Source of the DNA: Hippasteria phrygiana
Lineage: Eukaryota; Echinodermata; Asteroidea; Valvatida; Goniasteridae
Direction: 5' to 3'
DNA: 64,000 nt
Assembly (NCBI GenBank): GCA_037893225.1
Contig: JAZGUH010000533.1
Location: 1,612,001-1,676,000 of the forward strand
Numbering within the stretch: position 1 is the first letter of the stretch; the number at the start of each line of letters is the position of its first letter. Below, one piece after another: positions 35,601 to 47,264 of the stretch. The notes beneath the pieces were generated by a model. That model did not search any database and was not told the origin of the DNA. It was given only the letters and a program-made list of their open reading frames with translations. The position numbers and the translations under genes are program-made.

Positions 35601-38600
35601 AACGGGGTATCTGTAACGGGCTAATTAGGCACTAATTAGTTTTCGGATGAAGCCTATACCAAAATAAAGTGTGCATAGAAGCATGGTCTTGTAGATTATG
35701 AAATAAAAGTTGAAGTTTTTCATAACATGTGAGGTACACTTTGTTTTAAAGGGTTAGTGATGTATACGCAGCAGTGAAAAACGGGGTATCTTTAACGGGC
35801 TAATTAGGCACTAATTAGTGTTCGGCTGAAGCCTATACCAAAATTAAGTGTGCCCAGAAGCATGGTCTTGTAGATTATGAAATAAAAGTTGGAGTTTTTG
35901 ATAACATGTGAGGTACACTTTGTTTTAACGGGGTAGTTATGTACGCAGCCGAAAAAACGCATTACAATAGTGCAATGAAAACGGGGTATCTGTAACGGGC
36001 TAATTAGGCACTAATTAGTTTTCGGCTGAAGCCTGTACCAAAATAAAGTGTGCCCAGAAGCATGGTCTTGTAGATTATGAAATAGAAGTTGGAGTTTTTC
36101 ATAACATGTGAGGTACACTTTGTTTTAAATGGGGGATAGTGATGTACGCAGCCGAAAAGAAGGCATTTATGCAGTGAAAACGGGGTATCTTTAACGGGCT
36201 AATTGGGCTCTAATTAGTGTTCGGATGAAGCCTATACCAAAATTAAGTGTGCCCAGAAGCATGGTCTTGTAGATTATGAAATAAAAGTTGGGGTTTTTCA
36301 TAACATGTGAGGTACACTTTGTTTTAAAGGGTTAGTGATGTATACGCAGCAGTGAAAAACGGGGCATCTTTAACGGGCTAATTAGGCACTAATTAGTGTT
36401 CGGCTGAAGCCTATACCAAAATTAAGTGTGCCCAGAAGCATGGTCTTGTAGATTATGAAATAAAAGTTGGAATTTTTCATAACATGTGAGGTACACTTTG
36501 TTTTAAAGGGTTAGTGATGTACGCAGCCGAAAAGAAGGCATTACAATAGTGCAGTGAAAACGGGGTATCTTTAACCGACTAATTAGGCACTAATTAGTTT
36601 TCGGCTGAAGCCTGTACCAAAATAAAGTGTGCCCAGAAGCATGGTCTTGTAGATTATGAAATAGAAGTTGGAGTTTTTCATAACATGTGAGGTACACTTT
36701 GTTTTAAATGTTAGTGATGTACGCAGCCGAAAAGAAGGCATTATGCAGTGAAAACGGGGTAGCTTTAACGGGCTAATTGGGCACTAATTAGTGTTCGGAT
36801 GAAGCCTATACCAAAATTAAGTGTGCCCAGAAGCATGGTCTTGTAGATTATGAAATAAAAGTTTGGGTTTTTCATAACATGTGAGGTACACTTTGTTTTA
36901 AAGGGTTAGTGATGTATACGCAGCAGTGAAAAACGGGGCATCTTTAACGGGCTAATTAGGCACTAATTAATGTTCGGCTGAAGCCTATACCAAAATTAAG
37001 TGTGCCCAGAAGCATGGTCTTGTAGATTATGAAATAAAAGTTGGAGTTTTTTGTAACATGTGAGGTACACTTTGTTTTAAAGGGTTAGTGATGTACGCAG
37101 CCGAAAAGAAGGCATTACAATAGTGCAGTGAAAACGGGGTATCTTTAACGGGCTAATTGGGCACTAATTAGTGTTCGGATGAAGCCTATACCAAAATTAA
37201 GTGTGCCCAGAAGCATGGTCTTGTAAATTATGAAATAAAAGTTGGAGTTTTTGATAACATGTGAGGTACACTTTGTTTTAAAGGGTTAGTGATGTACGCA
37301 GCCGAAAAGAAGGCATTACAATAGTGCAGTGAAAACGGGGTATCTTTAACGGGCTAATTAGGCACTAATTAGTTTTCGGATGAAGCCTATACCAAAATTA
37401 AGTGTGCCCAGAAGCATGGTCTTGTAGATTATGAAATAAAAGTTGGATTTTCGTAACATGTGAGGTACACTTTGTTTTAAAGGGTTAGTGATGTACGCAG
37501 CCGAAAAGAAGGCATTACAATAGTGTAGTGAAAACGGGGTATCTTTAACGGGCTAATTAGGCACTAATTAGTTTTCGGATGAAGCCTATACCAAAATTAA
37601 GTGTACCCAGAAGCATGGTCTTGTAGATTATGAAATAAAAGTTGGATTTTTTCATAACATGTGAGGTACACTTTGTTTTAAAGGGTTAGTGATGTACGCA
37701 GCCGAAAAGAAGGCATTACAATAGTGCAGTGAAAACGGGGTATCTTTAACGGGCTAATTAGGCACTAATTAGTGTTCGGATGAAGCCTATACCAAAATTA
37801 ATTGTGCCCAGAAGCATGGTCTTGTAGATTATGAAATAAAAGTTGGATTTTTTCATAACATGTGAGGTACACTTTGTTTTAAAGGGTTAGTGATGTATAC
37901 GCAGCAGTGAAAAACGGGGTATCTTTAACGGGCTAATTAGGCACTAATTAGTGTTCGGCTGAAGCCTATACCAAAATTAAGTGTGCCCAGAAGCATGGTC
38001 TTGTAGATTATGAAATAAAAGTTGGAATTTTTCATAACATGTGAGGTACACTTTGTTTTAAAGGGTTAGTGATGTACGCAGCCGAAAAGAAGGCATTACA
38101 ATAGTGCAGTGAAAACGGGGTATCTTTAACGGGCTAATTAGGCACTAATTAGTGTTCGGATGAAGCCTATACCAAAATTAAGTGTGCCCAGAAGCATGGT
38201 CTTGTAGATTATGAAATAAAAGTTGGATTTTCGTAACATGTGAGGTACACTTTGTTTTAAAGGGTTAGTGATTTACGCAGCCGAAAAGAAGGCATTACAA
38301 TAGTGCAGTGAAAACGGGGTATCTTTAACGGGCTAATTAGGCACTAATTAGTTTTCGGATGAAGCCTATACCAAAATTAAGTGTGCCCAGAAGCATGGTC
38401 TTGTAGATTATGAAATAAAAGTTGGATTTTTTCATAAAATGTGAGGTACACTTTGTTTTAAAGGGTTAGTGATGTACGCAGCCGAAAAGAAGGCATTACA
38501 ATAGTGCAGTGAAAACGGGGTATCTTTAACGGGCTAATTAGGCACTAATTAGTGTTCGGATGAAGCCTATACCAAAATTAATTGTGCCCAGAAGCATGGT

Positions 38601-41600
38601 CTTGTAGATTATGAAATAAAAGTTGGATTTTTTCCTAACATGTGAGGTACACTTTGTTTTAAAGGGTTAGTGATGTATACGCAGCAGTGAAAAACGGGTA
38701 TCTTTAACGGGCTAATTAGGCACTAATTGGTGTTCGGCTGAAGCCTATACCAAAATTGAGTGTGCCCAGAAGCATGGTCTTGCAGATTATGAATTAAAAG
38801 TTGGAGTTTTTCATAACATGTGAGGTACATTTTGTTTTAAATGTTAGTGATGTACGCAGCCGAAAAGAAGGCATTACAACAGTGCAGTGAAAACGGGGTA
38901 TCTTTAACGGGCTAATTAGGCACTAATTAGTTTTCGGATGAAGCCTATACCAAAATTAAGTGTGCATAGAAGCATGGTCTTGTAGATTATGAAATAAAAG
39001 TTGGAGTTTTTCATAACATGTGAGGTACACTTTGTTTTAAAGGGTTAGTGATGTATACGCAGCAGTGAAAAACGGGTATCTTTAACGGGCTAATTAGGCA
39101 CTAATTAGTTTTCGGATGAAGCCTATACCAAAATTAAGTGTGCCCAGAAGCATGGTCTTGTAGATTATGAAATAAAAGTTGGAATTTTTCATAACATGTG
39201 AGGTACACTTTGTTTTAAAGGGTTAGTGATGTATACGCAGCAGTGAAAAACGGGGTATCTTTAACGGGCTAATTAGGCACTAATTAGTGTTCGGCTGAAG
39301 CCTATACCAAAATTAAGTGTGCCCAGAAGCATGGTCTTGTAGATTATGAAATAAAAGTTGGAATTTTTCATAACATGTGAGGTACACTTTGTTTTAAAGG
39401 GTTAGTGATGTACGCAGCCGAAAAGAAGGCATTACAATAGTGCAGTGAAAACGGGGTATCTTTAACGGGCTAATTAGGCACTAATTAGTGTTCGGATGAA
39501 GCCTATACCAAAATTAAGTGTGCCCAGAAGCATGGTCTTGTAGATTATGAAATAAAAGTTGGATTTTCGTAACATGTGAGGTACACTTTGTTTTAAAGGG
39601 TTAGTGATTTACGCAGCCGAAAAGAAGGCATTACAATAGTGCAGTGAAAACGGGGTATCTTTAACGGGCTAATTAGGCACTAATTAGTTTTCGGATGAAG
39701 CCTATACCAAAATTAAGTGTGCCCAGAAGCATGGTCTTGTAGATTATGAAATAAAAGTTGGATTTTTTCATAAAATGTGAGGTACACTTTGTTTTAAAGG
39801 GTTAGTGATGTACGCAGCCGAAAAGAAGGCATTACAATAGTGCAGTGAAAACGGGGTATCTTTAACGGGCTAATTAGGCACTAATTAGTGTTCGGATGAA
39901 GCCTATACCAAAATTAATTGTGCCCAGAAGCATGGTCTTGTAGATTATGAAATAAAAGTTGGATTTTTTCCTAACATGTGAGGTACACTTTGTTTTAAAG
40001 GGTTAGTGATGTATACGCAGCAGTGAAAAACGGGTATCTTTAACGGGCTAATTAGGCACTAATTGGTGTTCGGCTGAAGCCTATACCAAAATTGAGTGTG
40101 CCCAGAAGCATGGTCTTGCAGATTATGAATTAAAAGTTGGAGTTTTTCATAACATGTGAGGTACATTTTGTTTTAAATGTTAGTGATGTACGCAGCCGAA
40201 AAGAAGGCATTACAACAGTGCAGTGAAAACGGGGTATCTTTAACGGGCTAATTAGGCACTAATTAGTTTTCGGATGAAGCCTATACCAAAATTAAGTGTG
40301 CATAGAAGCATGGTCTTGTAGATTATGAAATAAAAGTTGGAGTTTTTCATAACATGTGAGGTACACTTTGTTTTAAAGGGTTAGTGATGTATACGCAGCA
40401 GTGAAAAACGGGTATCTTTAACGGGCTAATTAGGCACTAATTAGTTTTCGGATGAAGCCTATACCAAAATTAAGTGTGCCCAGAAGCATGGTCTTGTAGA
40501 TTATGAAATAAAAGTTGGAATTTTTCATAACATGTGAGGTACACTTTGTTTTAAAGGGTTAGTGATGTACGCAGCCGAAAAAAAGGCATTACAACAGTGC
40601 AGTGAATACGGGGTATCTTTAACCGACTAATTAGGCACTAATTAGTTTTCGGCTGAAGCCTGTACCAAAATAAAGTGTGCCCAGAAGCATGGTCTTGTAG
40701 ATTATGAAATAGAAGTTGGAGTTTTTCATAACATGTGAGGTACACTTTGTTTTAAAGGGTTAGTGATGTACGCAGCCGAAAAGAAGGCATTACAATAGTG
40801 CAGTGAAAACGGGGTATCTTTAACGGGCTAATTAGGCACTAATTAGTGTTCGGCTGAAGCCTATACCAAAATTAAGTGTGCCCAGAAGCATGGTCTTGTA
40901 GATTATGAAATAAAAGTTGGAGTTTTTGATAACATGTGAGGTATACTTTGTTTTAAAGGGTTAGTGATGTACGCAGCCGAAAAGAAGGCATTACAACAGT
41001 GCAGTGAAAACGGGGTATCTTTAACCGACTAATTAGGCACTAATTAGTTTTCGGCTGAAGCCTGTACCAAAATAAAGTGTGCCCAGAAGCATGGTCTTGT
41101 AGATTATGAAATAGAAGTTGGAGTTTTTCATAACATGTGAGGTACACTTTGTTTTAAATGTTAGTGATGTACGCAGCCGAAAAGAAGGCATTATGCAGTG
41201 AAAACGGGGTATCTTTAACGGGCTAATTGGGCACTAATTAGTGTTCGGATGAAGCCTATACCAAAATTAAGTGTGCCCAGAAGCATGGTCTTGTAGATTA
41301 TGAAATAAAAGTTGGATTTTTTCATAACATGTGAAGTACACTTTGTTTTAAAGGGTTAGTGATGTACGCAGCCGAAAAGAAGGCATTACAATAGTGCAGT
41401 GAAAACGGGGTATCTTTAACGGGCTAATTAGGCACTAATTAGTGTTCGGCTGAAGCCTGTACCAAAATTAAGTGTGCCCAGAAGCATGGTCTTGTAGATT
41501 ATGAAATAAAAGTTGGAGTTTTTGATAACATGTGAGGTATACTTTGTTTTAAAGGGTTAGTGATGAACGTAGCCGAAAGGAACGCATTACAATAGTGCAG

Positions 41601-41757
41601 TGAAAACAGTGCCTATTTAACGGACTAATTAGGCACTAATTAGTGTTCGGCTGAAGCCTATACCAAAATTAAGTGTGCCTAGTAACATGATCTCTCAGAC
41701 TATGAAATAAAAGCTGGAGTTTTTTATAACATGTGAGGTACACTTTGTTTTAAATGT
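32690..41757. repeat. Satellite array, about 46 units of 178-201 bp
   Basis: Counting the word AGCATGGTCTTG gives 46 clear units from 32751 to 41483 (mean spacing about 194 bp) plus a degenerate last unit near 41690 and a degenerate first one near 32690. There are two main lengths: about 201 bp with GCCGAAAAGAAGGCATTACA, and about 179 bp where that part is replaced by GATGTATACGCAGCAGTGAA. Each unit has CTAATTAGGCACTAATTAG. Stops in all frames exclude coding function. A 1336 bp higher-order repeat is visible from 38.1 to 40.5 kb. Confidence 0.95.
38150..40500. repeat. 1336 bp higher-order repeat within the satellite, two copies
   Basis: Units at 38193, 38392, 38593, 38771, 38971 and 39149 recur at 39529, 39728, 39929, 40107, 40307 and 40485, always 1336 bp later, with the same private variants (GATTTACGCAG, TTCATAAAATGTG, TTTCCTAACATG, GATTATGAATTAAAAG). 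This is a recent seven-unit duplication. Confidence 0.9.
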
Positions 41758-42020
41758 TGCATTCACTTTTCACCATTTCTAAAAGCTTTGAAAAATAGCA
41801 GGAAATGTGATGATTACCATTGGGCAGCTAATTGAACAGTAATTACTTCATCAAAATTAGGAAAATGGTTTATAAAACTGTGGCTTATGTTGTGCGTTTT
41901 AATATGGCATGAAAAAGTATGGTTTGTTTTTTTTGGAAAAATTCGTTGAATAAGCGAAGTGAACTTTCTGGAAAATAGATCACCTTTTGCCGCATGCGTT
42001 ATAGATTTTTCGATTCTTGC
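41758..42020. other. No gene seen
   Basis: Transition from the satellite to unique sequence. ORFs here run through the next minisatellite and are not convincing. Confidence 0.4.
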
Positions 42021-42021
42021 T

Positions 42022-42117
42022 GAATACGCGGTTGAATCCGCGGCCGAATACGCGGCCGAATACGCGGCCGAATACGCGGCCGAATACGCGGCCAGAAATC
42101 CGGCCGAATCCGCGGCT
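42022..42117. repeat. 12 bp minisatellite GAATACGCGGCC
   Basis: Seven or eight units of GAATACGCGGCC and variants (GAATCCGCGGCC, AGAAATCCGGCC). CpG-dense. The overlapping plus and minus ORFs with EYAA/AAYS runs are translations of the repeat. Confidence 0.9.
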
Positions 42118-43367
42118 AGCTTGAGCCAGGTACTCAAAGTCAAGTTACTAGGCACGGTGCAGTAAAACAAAACCGCACGATAAAAAAGCCAGAAATCATA
42201 TCCTTTTTCCTGCAAATGTTTTCAGGATTTTTCACTGCCCTGTATTGGAAATCTATGAGAAGGTTTTAGAGGTATTTCCGACTGTTTTATTTGAATTTAT
42301 TACTGTAAAATAACGTTTTTTTCGGGGGATTTTTAAGTGGTCTGTGTGTTCTGGTGACTGGATCTTAGTGTTAGTACACACAGATGAACACAGAGACGGC
42401 AAAGGTTCCTGGCATTTGACAATGGGTGTTTTCTAGGCTGCATAAACCACGATTTGTGTCAATGCCATGATGACTGAGTAATCGAACCCGTACTTGTGTT
42501 CATCATGCCAAATTCTCTACTTTCATTCAGCATTTGATTCTGTAGGCCTTCAAGTTTTGTTTTACTAGTTCTCAAACGTACATACTTATAGCTCTGTCTA
42601 TTGTATGCCCAACTACATGAAATTGCAATAAAATTCAAAATGATCTGCATGATGTAGGTCTACATGCATGTAGCCTGTTATAGTTGGCCAACATAAAACA
42701 AAAGCAACATAAAAACACACCACCAAACAAATGTTGATCTTCTGCATGGCCATGGTTGAGCTTTTGAACTTAAAGACCAACTAAAACGCCAATTTCTTTT
42801 TTACTTTTTGGACTTTTCTGATAGTTTATGCCTCCCAAAACTAATGTAACAAGTTTCATGATTCTGAAAAATAAAATAAAATGTTTTTGAGCCTTTTCTT
42901 TCTAAGCCACTTGGACTCGATTCAGAAAAGGCCGAGGTCAACTGCGCGCCGTATCGCGCGAGTATTGACGTACACGTGTAGAAACATATGACGTCACTGT
43001 ATTATACGACAATGTTTTACGTAGAGTCTGTACCTATTTTTTTTTTCTAAGGCTAGTATTACTTGCTGTGCTTTTTGCACATGATTCAGGTGTAACACTA
43101 CGGTAAACATATTTTAAAGTGTTGACATCTTTGTGAGACACATTTAGAATTGGGTTGTACTTGTAGGCTTGTTCTTGCTGAAAAGCTAGTTATGAGTCAT
43201 ACTTTCCTTTGTTTGCAGTCGGCTTTTATTGGGACCTGCGCGGTGAGTTGTGTGTGATGAGCTGATGCTATACTCTAGTCTGGCGACTTTGCTTATGCAG
43301 CCCTCTTAAGGACCCGCACCTTCTCAGAACTATACACACAATTTCTGTTATAAGGTACCAGACTCAA
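42118..43367. other. No gene seen
   Basis: Mostly AT-rich sequence. A CpG patch at about 42940-42975 and one CRE at about 42990 stand out. No supported ORF. Confidence 0.4.
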
Positions 43368-43808
43368 TCACATGCAGCGCAAGCGGTACCGTGCGTGTAC
43401 AATGCATGTTGAGTCAAGCGAGCGTGGACAGGGAGGGAGACGGCCGGGGCTCTGGCTGCTGGCAACCGCAGGCAACGTCGTCGTGGTCTGGTGGTGCGCG
43501 TGAGTCCAAAACAGGATTGGAATGCTGGGTGCCCTTAGAGTTGGAATGGCTCCAGCCTTCAAACGGAATTGTGCCTTCAAACCCAGCTGAGTTTTCATAC
43601 TAACACTATCATCAATACAGTCTTTGGCGAAATGTTCTGCACATATTTTCGACCATTTTGACAGCTTAAAATCAGATGTTGTATTGTCTACAAAGCGGAC
43701 CCACTGTCGCCTTTGAACTCCATTAAGCACTGGGAATCGCAGTAAGGTTAGGTCAGGGTTTTTGTCGCTGTTCCTCGTGCAACCCCCAACTACACACGAT
43801 CGGGGCAT
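43368..43808 (-). CDS. THAP-domain protein or exon
   Basis: Starting from the ATG at 43808 (MPRSCVVGGC), about 90 residues form a THAP-type C2CH zinc finger. CVVGGC gives the first Cys pair, RFP and QWVRFV the conserved Pro and Trp, CAEHF the last Cys and His, and AGAIPTL the AVPTIF-like closing box. THAP domains bind DNA and occur in host regulators and in P-element-type transposases. The 55 residues after the box are low in complexity and may be intron read-through, although I see no clear donor. An in-frame ATG further upstream at 43931 adds 41 unrelated residues and is less likely. Confidence 0.7.
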   Translation of the reverse strand: MPRSCVVGGCTRNSDKNPDLTLLRFPVLNGVQRRQWVRFVDNTTSDFKLSKWSKICAEHFAKDCIDDSVSMKTQLGLKAQFRLKAGAIPTLRAPSIPILFWTHAHHQTTTTLPAVASSQSPGRLPPCPRSLDSTCIVHARYRLRCM

Positions 43809-44235
43809 AATGATTATCTCAGAACCATGGTCATACTGAAATAATATCAAAATTAGACAAAATAGATGGGAAAACAGAGGAGTTATGTCGACAAAAACTC
43901 TTCCAGCAGCATCAACTCCACGTATGTACATGCATAGTGTTTGGCTGTAGCATTAACCGACTCTACACATGTACGTCCATACATTTAACATACATAATGA
44001 GCTTTCGCGAAACAGGATAAATGGTTCAGAATAACAACCCTTTTTTTCAAAATAGAAAATCCCCCTCGTCTGCAAACTAATATCCATCAGTTAAAAGAGT
44101 ATTTAAACTGTCGGAAAAGTCCAAAAAGTCTATTTTAGTTTAGTAATATCGAACAAAAAACAGTTGTACTTTTCTGTGTGGTTAAAAACCAACAAGTAGG
44201 GCCTTCAGGAAGGTCCAGAAAAAACGGACACTTTT
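43809..44235. other. No gene seen
   Basis: Possible 5' region of the THAP ORF. No other feature supported. Confidence 0.35.
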
Positions 44236-44363
44236 TGTTTTGTCATAATTTTTACAAAAAAGTGTTGCAGTTTTCCCAAGATTTTTCAGCCAGGGGTGGG
44301 ATACCACTGTAAGTTTTTACTGTGAAAGCATTTTTAAAATGTCCACTTTTTTCCTTATTTTTT

Positions 44364-44708
44364 CTAGTAATTAATAACATGTTCGATCCAAGCCCCTCGC
44401 TGCTGAATCACATCTGCCACCCTAACATTTAAGTTGTTGACAACTCTCTCCAACATGTCTCTTGGAATTCTCTTTATTTCTCTCCTGATGTTCTCTTTCA
44501 GTCTCTCGATTGTGTCAGGGTTGTCCTGCAGGTAGACTCTTTCCTACAGGTAATACTAGAGGAAGTAGTCTGGGGGGTTGAGATCGGGGGATATAGGGGG
44601 CCATGGGTTGTCCGTCCTCGAAATTAGCTGGTCCCCTGGAAAGTACTGTTCCGGTACTCAAGAGTGCGGTTTGAACAGTGAGGGGGGTGCACCATCCTGT
44701 TGAAACAC
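44364..44708 (-). pseudogene. mariner-like transposase C-terminal fragment (left arm)
   Basis: Begins at QQDGAPP (the D-containing motif of mariner catalytic domains), passes through DLNPPDYFL and RLKENIRREI, and ends TAG at 44364. It has frame breaks between these blocks. Only the last third of a typical 340-residue transposase is present. Confidence 0.75.
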
Positions 44709-44721
44709 AAACACAGCTGTC

Positions 44722-45047
44722 TTTCAACAGGATGGTGCACCCCCTTACTGTTCAAACCACACTCTTACCCGAGACAGTACTTTCGAGGACGAACGGACAA
44801 CCTACAAATGTATGTCCCCCATATTCCCTGACCTCAACCCCCCAGACTACTTCCTGTAGGGTTACCTGAAGGAGAAAGTCTACCAGGACAACCCTGACAC
44901 AATCGAGAGACTGAAAGAAACATCAGGAGAGAAATAAGGAGAATTCCAAGAGACATGTTGGAGAGAGTTTTCAACAACTTTAATGCTAGGGTGGCAGATG
45001 TGATTCAGCAGCGAGGGGCTTGTATCGAACATGCTATTAATTACTAG
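44722..45047 (+). pseudogene. mariner-like transposase C-terminal fragment (right arm)
   Basis: Same segment as the left arm in opposite orientation. FQQDGAPP at the centre, DLNPPDYFL at about 44830, then an in-frame TAG where a Trp codon is expected, then GYLKEKVYQDN, further frame breaks, and the end at TAG 45045. Nonfunctional. Confidence 0.8.
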
Positions 45048-45369
45048 AACAAAGTAAGGAAAAAAGTGGACATTTTGAAAATGCTATTCACAGTAAAAAC
45101 TTATAGTGGTGTCCCACCCCTGGCAGAGAAATCTTGGTAAAACTGCAACATTTGTAAACAATTATGACAAAACAACTGTAGCAGTTGTTGACAAGAATAG
45201 ACATTTTACGTATGTCCAGATTGGAATTCAGATTTCTTGTTCGTGGTTATTATAATTAAGTGCTTGTAATTTGTAGTTCGACTTATTACTCTTGTTGGTA
45301 CATATAACAACATACATTTGTACACACTCACACAGAAAATACAAACACTTTAAGTTTAAGGCAACTGCA

Positions 45370-45767
45370 ATGGATGCTGTTGTTAGCTTAAACAGGCCTT
45401 TGTCTACTGACCTTTCTGCCTGTTTATTTTGTCAAACAAAAAGAGGCCATCTTCGCAAAGCAAAAAGTCAAGGAATACAAACTGTATCTAAATTGCTTGA
45501 GGTTAAAAAAAGGTAAAATATGTACAAAACAGAGATGTCATCATTGATCGATTGGCTGATGTTTTTGGCTCTGACAGTTGTCCTGTTTCCGGTCTCGTCT
45601 GGCATGGAAACTGCAATGCCCTCTTCACTGACAAAAACAAAATCCAGCGATTGCAAGATGCTGCTGAATCAAGCAATGTAAATTATACATCTAGTAGTGC
45701 TGCAGACGTAGTAAATCAGACAAAAATCATCCCAACTACAGTGTACAACACGAACATGCAGAAATAG
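45370..45767 (+). pseudogene. Frameshifted gene fragment of an uncharacterised CxxCQ family
   Basis: From ATG 45370 the peptide has LSACLFCQTKRGHLRKAKSQ, then GIQTVSKLLEVKK; after an A-run at about 45504-45512 the frame changes and continues as RDVIIDRLADVFG, SGLVWHGNCNALFT and KIQRLQ. I recall this layout (CxxCQ, RKATxxG, WHxxCYxxFT) from multi-copy uncharacterised proteins of marine invertebrates. Its role is unknown. One frameshift in a homopolymer may be decay or a sequencing error. A polyadenylation signal AATAAA lies at 45877-45882. Confidence 0.5.
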
Positions 45768-46049
45768 TGTCCAACCTATAATCCTTAACTGTTCAGTGGA
45801 GATTTCTTGAAATCACAACAGTGGGATCCATTTGTGCATTTGGTTACATGTAACATTTTATTGCAGATCATGGTGAAATAAAACTATAGAGAAGCAAATG
45901 GTTTTAATAATTATTTTTTTAATCATATAATTTAGTTTGGCAATAAGACTACTTTAGTCTGTGATAAACCTCATCAGTGTTAGGTTCCAGTTTTTGAACA
46001 AGTACCCTAAATTAGGTTACATTGATATAGTGTTACTATTACTTCTATT

Positions 46050-46990
46050 TGAATGAACATATTTCATATTTTGGGGAATTCTGGCAAATAAGACCACTTT
46101 AACCCCAAAATACAGCTTTTTAACCTCGGTTTTTGGATTCTGCACACCGACATTCGCTAAGATTGCATTGCTACCAACTTTTATTTTAAAATGCCATTTT
46201 TACCTAAAAATGCAATTTTAAAGACTAATTTGGGGGTTTGGGGGCCGGTTTGATAATAAAATGTTTTGGATTCAGCACCCCCAAATTAGGTAAGATTGAT
46301 ATGTTACCAGTTTCCATTCAAAAATACCTTTTGGTACTAAAAAAAAAGCAGGTTTTAAGGGTGCGGGTTTTAAGAGTGCGGGTTTTAAGAGTGCGGGTTT
46401 TAAGGGTGCGGGTTTTAAGAGTGCTAGAGTTAGGGCCTTGTTACACAATGCAATTTTAACAAGCAATTTGTGGGCAAGTAACAGCGCTGCAGCTGAAAAG
46501 AAATTCTTCAAGTGCAATAAAGACATTTTCTGGGTTTTGCTTGCCTATAAGAACCCCTTTAATTTTAAAATACAGTTTTTTAACAACGATTTGTGGATTC
46601 AGCATCCCCTACTTACATGTGTACATGTAGGTAAGATTGATATGTTACCAGTTTCTATTCAAAAATACAAATTTTTGTACTAAAATAAGCATTTAAAAAC
46701 TTATTTCTGGATTTTGTTTGCCTATAAGACCTCCTTTAATCTCAAAATACAGTTTGGTAAGAATGATTTCTAGATTTAGCATCCCCAACTTTAGGTAAGA
46801 TCGATATGTTACCACCAGTTTCTATTCAAAAATACAATTTGTTTTTACTAAAATAAGCATTTTAAAACTATTTTCTGGGTTTTGTTTGCCGATAAGACCC
46901 CTTTAATCTCAATACAGTTTGGTAACAACGATTTTTGGATTCAGCACCCCCAAATTAGGTAAGATGGACATGTTACCAACTTCTACTCAA
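46050..46990. repeat. Degenerate tandem repeat of about 160 bp, about five units
   Basis: Units share GGATTCAGCA(C)CCCCAAATTAGG, TAAGATTGATATGTTACCAG, TTCTATTCAAAAATAC and GTTTGCCTATAAGACC. The word GGTAAGAT recurs at 46288, 46630, 46794 and 46957. The array ends about 150 bp before the AAAS start codon. Confidence 0.8.
46354..46428. repeat. 15 bp minisatellite GGGTTTTAAGAGTGC
   Basis: Five units of GGGTTTTAAG(A/G)GTGC inserted within one unit of the 160 bp repeat, explaining the longer spacing there. Confidence 0.85.
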
Positions 46991-47138
46991 AAAATGTTTT
47001 TGACATGAATCACCCATTTGCATCGTCATGGATGGCGGAAACATTTGTAAATATTCTTGAAATCACACCAACAGGAAAAGCAGAAAATCTAACATACATG
47101 TATATTTATTGCTTCCAGGACATATGTAGCAAACAGCC

Positions 47139-47264
47139 ATGTGTACTCTGTCAGATTGCCCTGTACCACCGAAGAAAGGTTTTATGACACTCTGTGAACT
47201 GAATAGTGACCTGGTAACACAACCTGTTGGAGATATTGGTGCCCCCAAGCACATTGCACTAAAG
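47139..47264 (+). CDS. AAAS: AAAS (aladin) exon 1, start of the coding region
   Basis: ATG at 47139 gives 42 codons beginning MCTLSDCPVPPKKGF and containing LCELNSDLVT, matching the recalled start of vertebrate aladin (MCSLGLFPPPPP.. and LYEHNNELVT). The exon ends AAG with donor GTTGGT at 47265, phase 0. The length from Met to the AF(L/I) word in exon 2 is 70 residues, the same as I recall for the human protein, so no exon is missing. A polypyrimidine-AG (TTGCTTCCAG at 47109-47118) suggests a spliced 5' leader. The start has no other in-frame ATG before an upstream TAG. Confidence 0.75.

Larger units (their letters stand above)
44236..45180. mobile_element. Head-to-head palindrome of two mariner-like fragments
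   Basis: Two arms of about 450-480 bp meet near 44715. Reading outward in both directions gives the C-terminal part of a Tc1/mariner-type transposase followed by the same noncoding tail (GGGGTGGGA(T/C)ACCACT, TTTTACTGTGAA, TGTCCACTTTTTTCCTTA). The arms differ by substitutions and small indels, so the inversion is not recent. Confidence 0.8.

Noticed and set aside
32690..41757. CRISPR-like array
   Set aside because: Units are contiguous satellite repeats of 178-201 bp without unique spacers, in an animal genome.
41814..42215. 133-codon minus ORF with AAYSAAYS repeats
   Set aside because: The repeated part is the 12 bp minisatellite and the rest has no recognisable domain.
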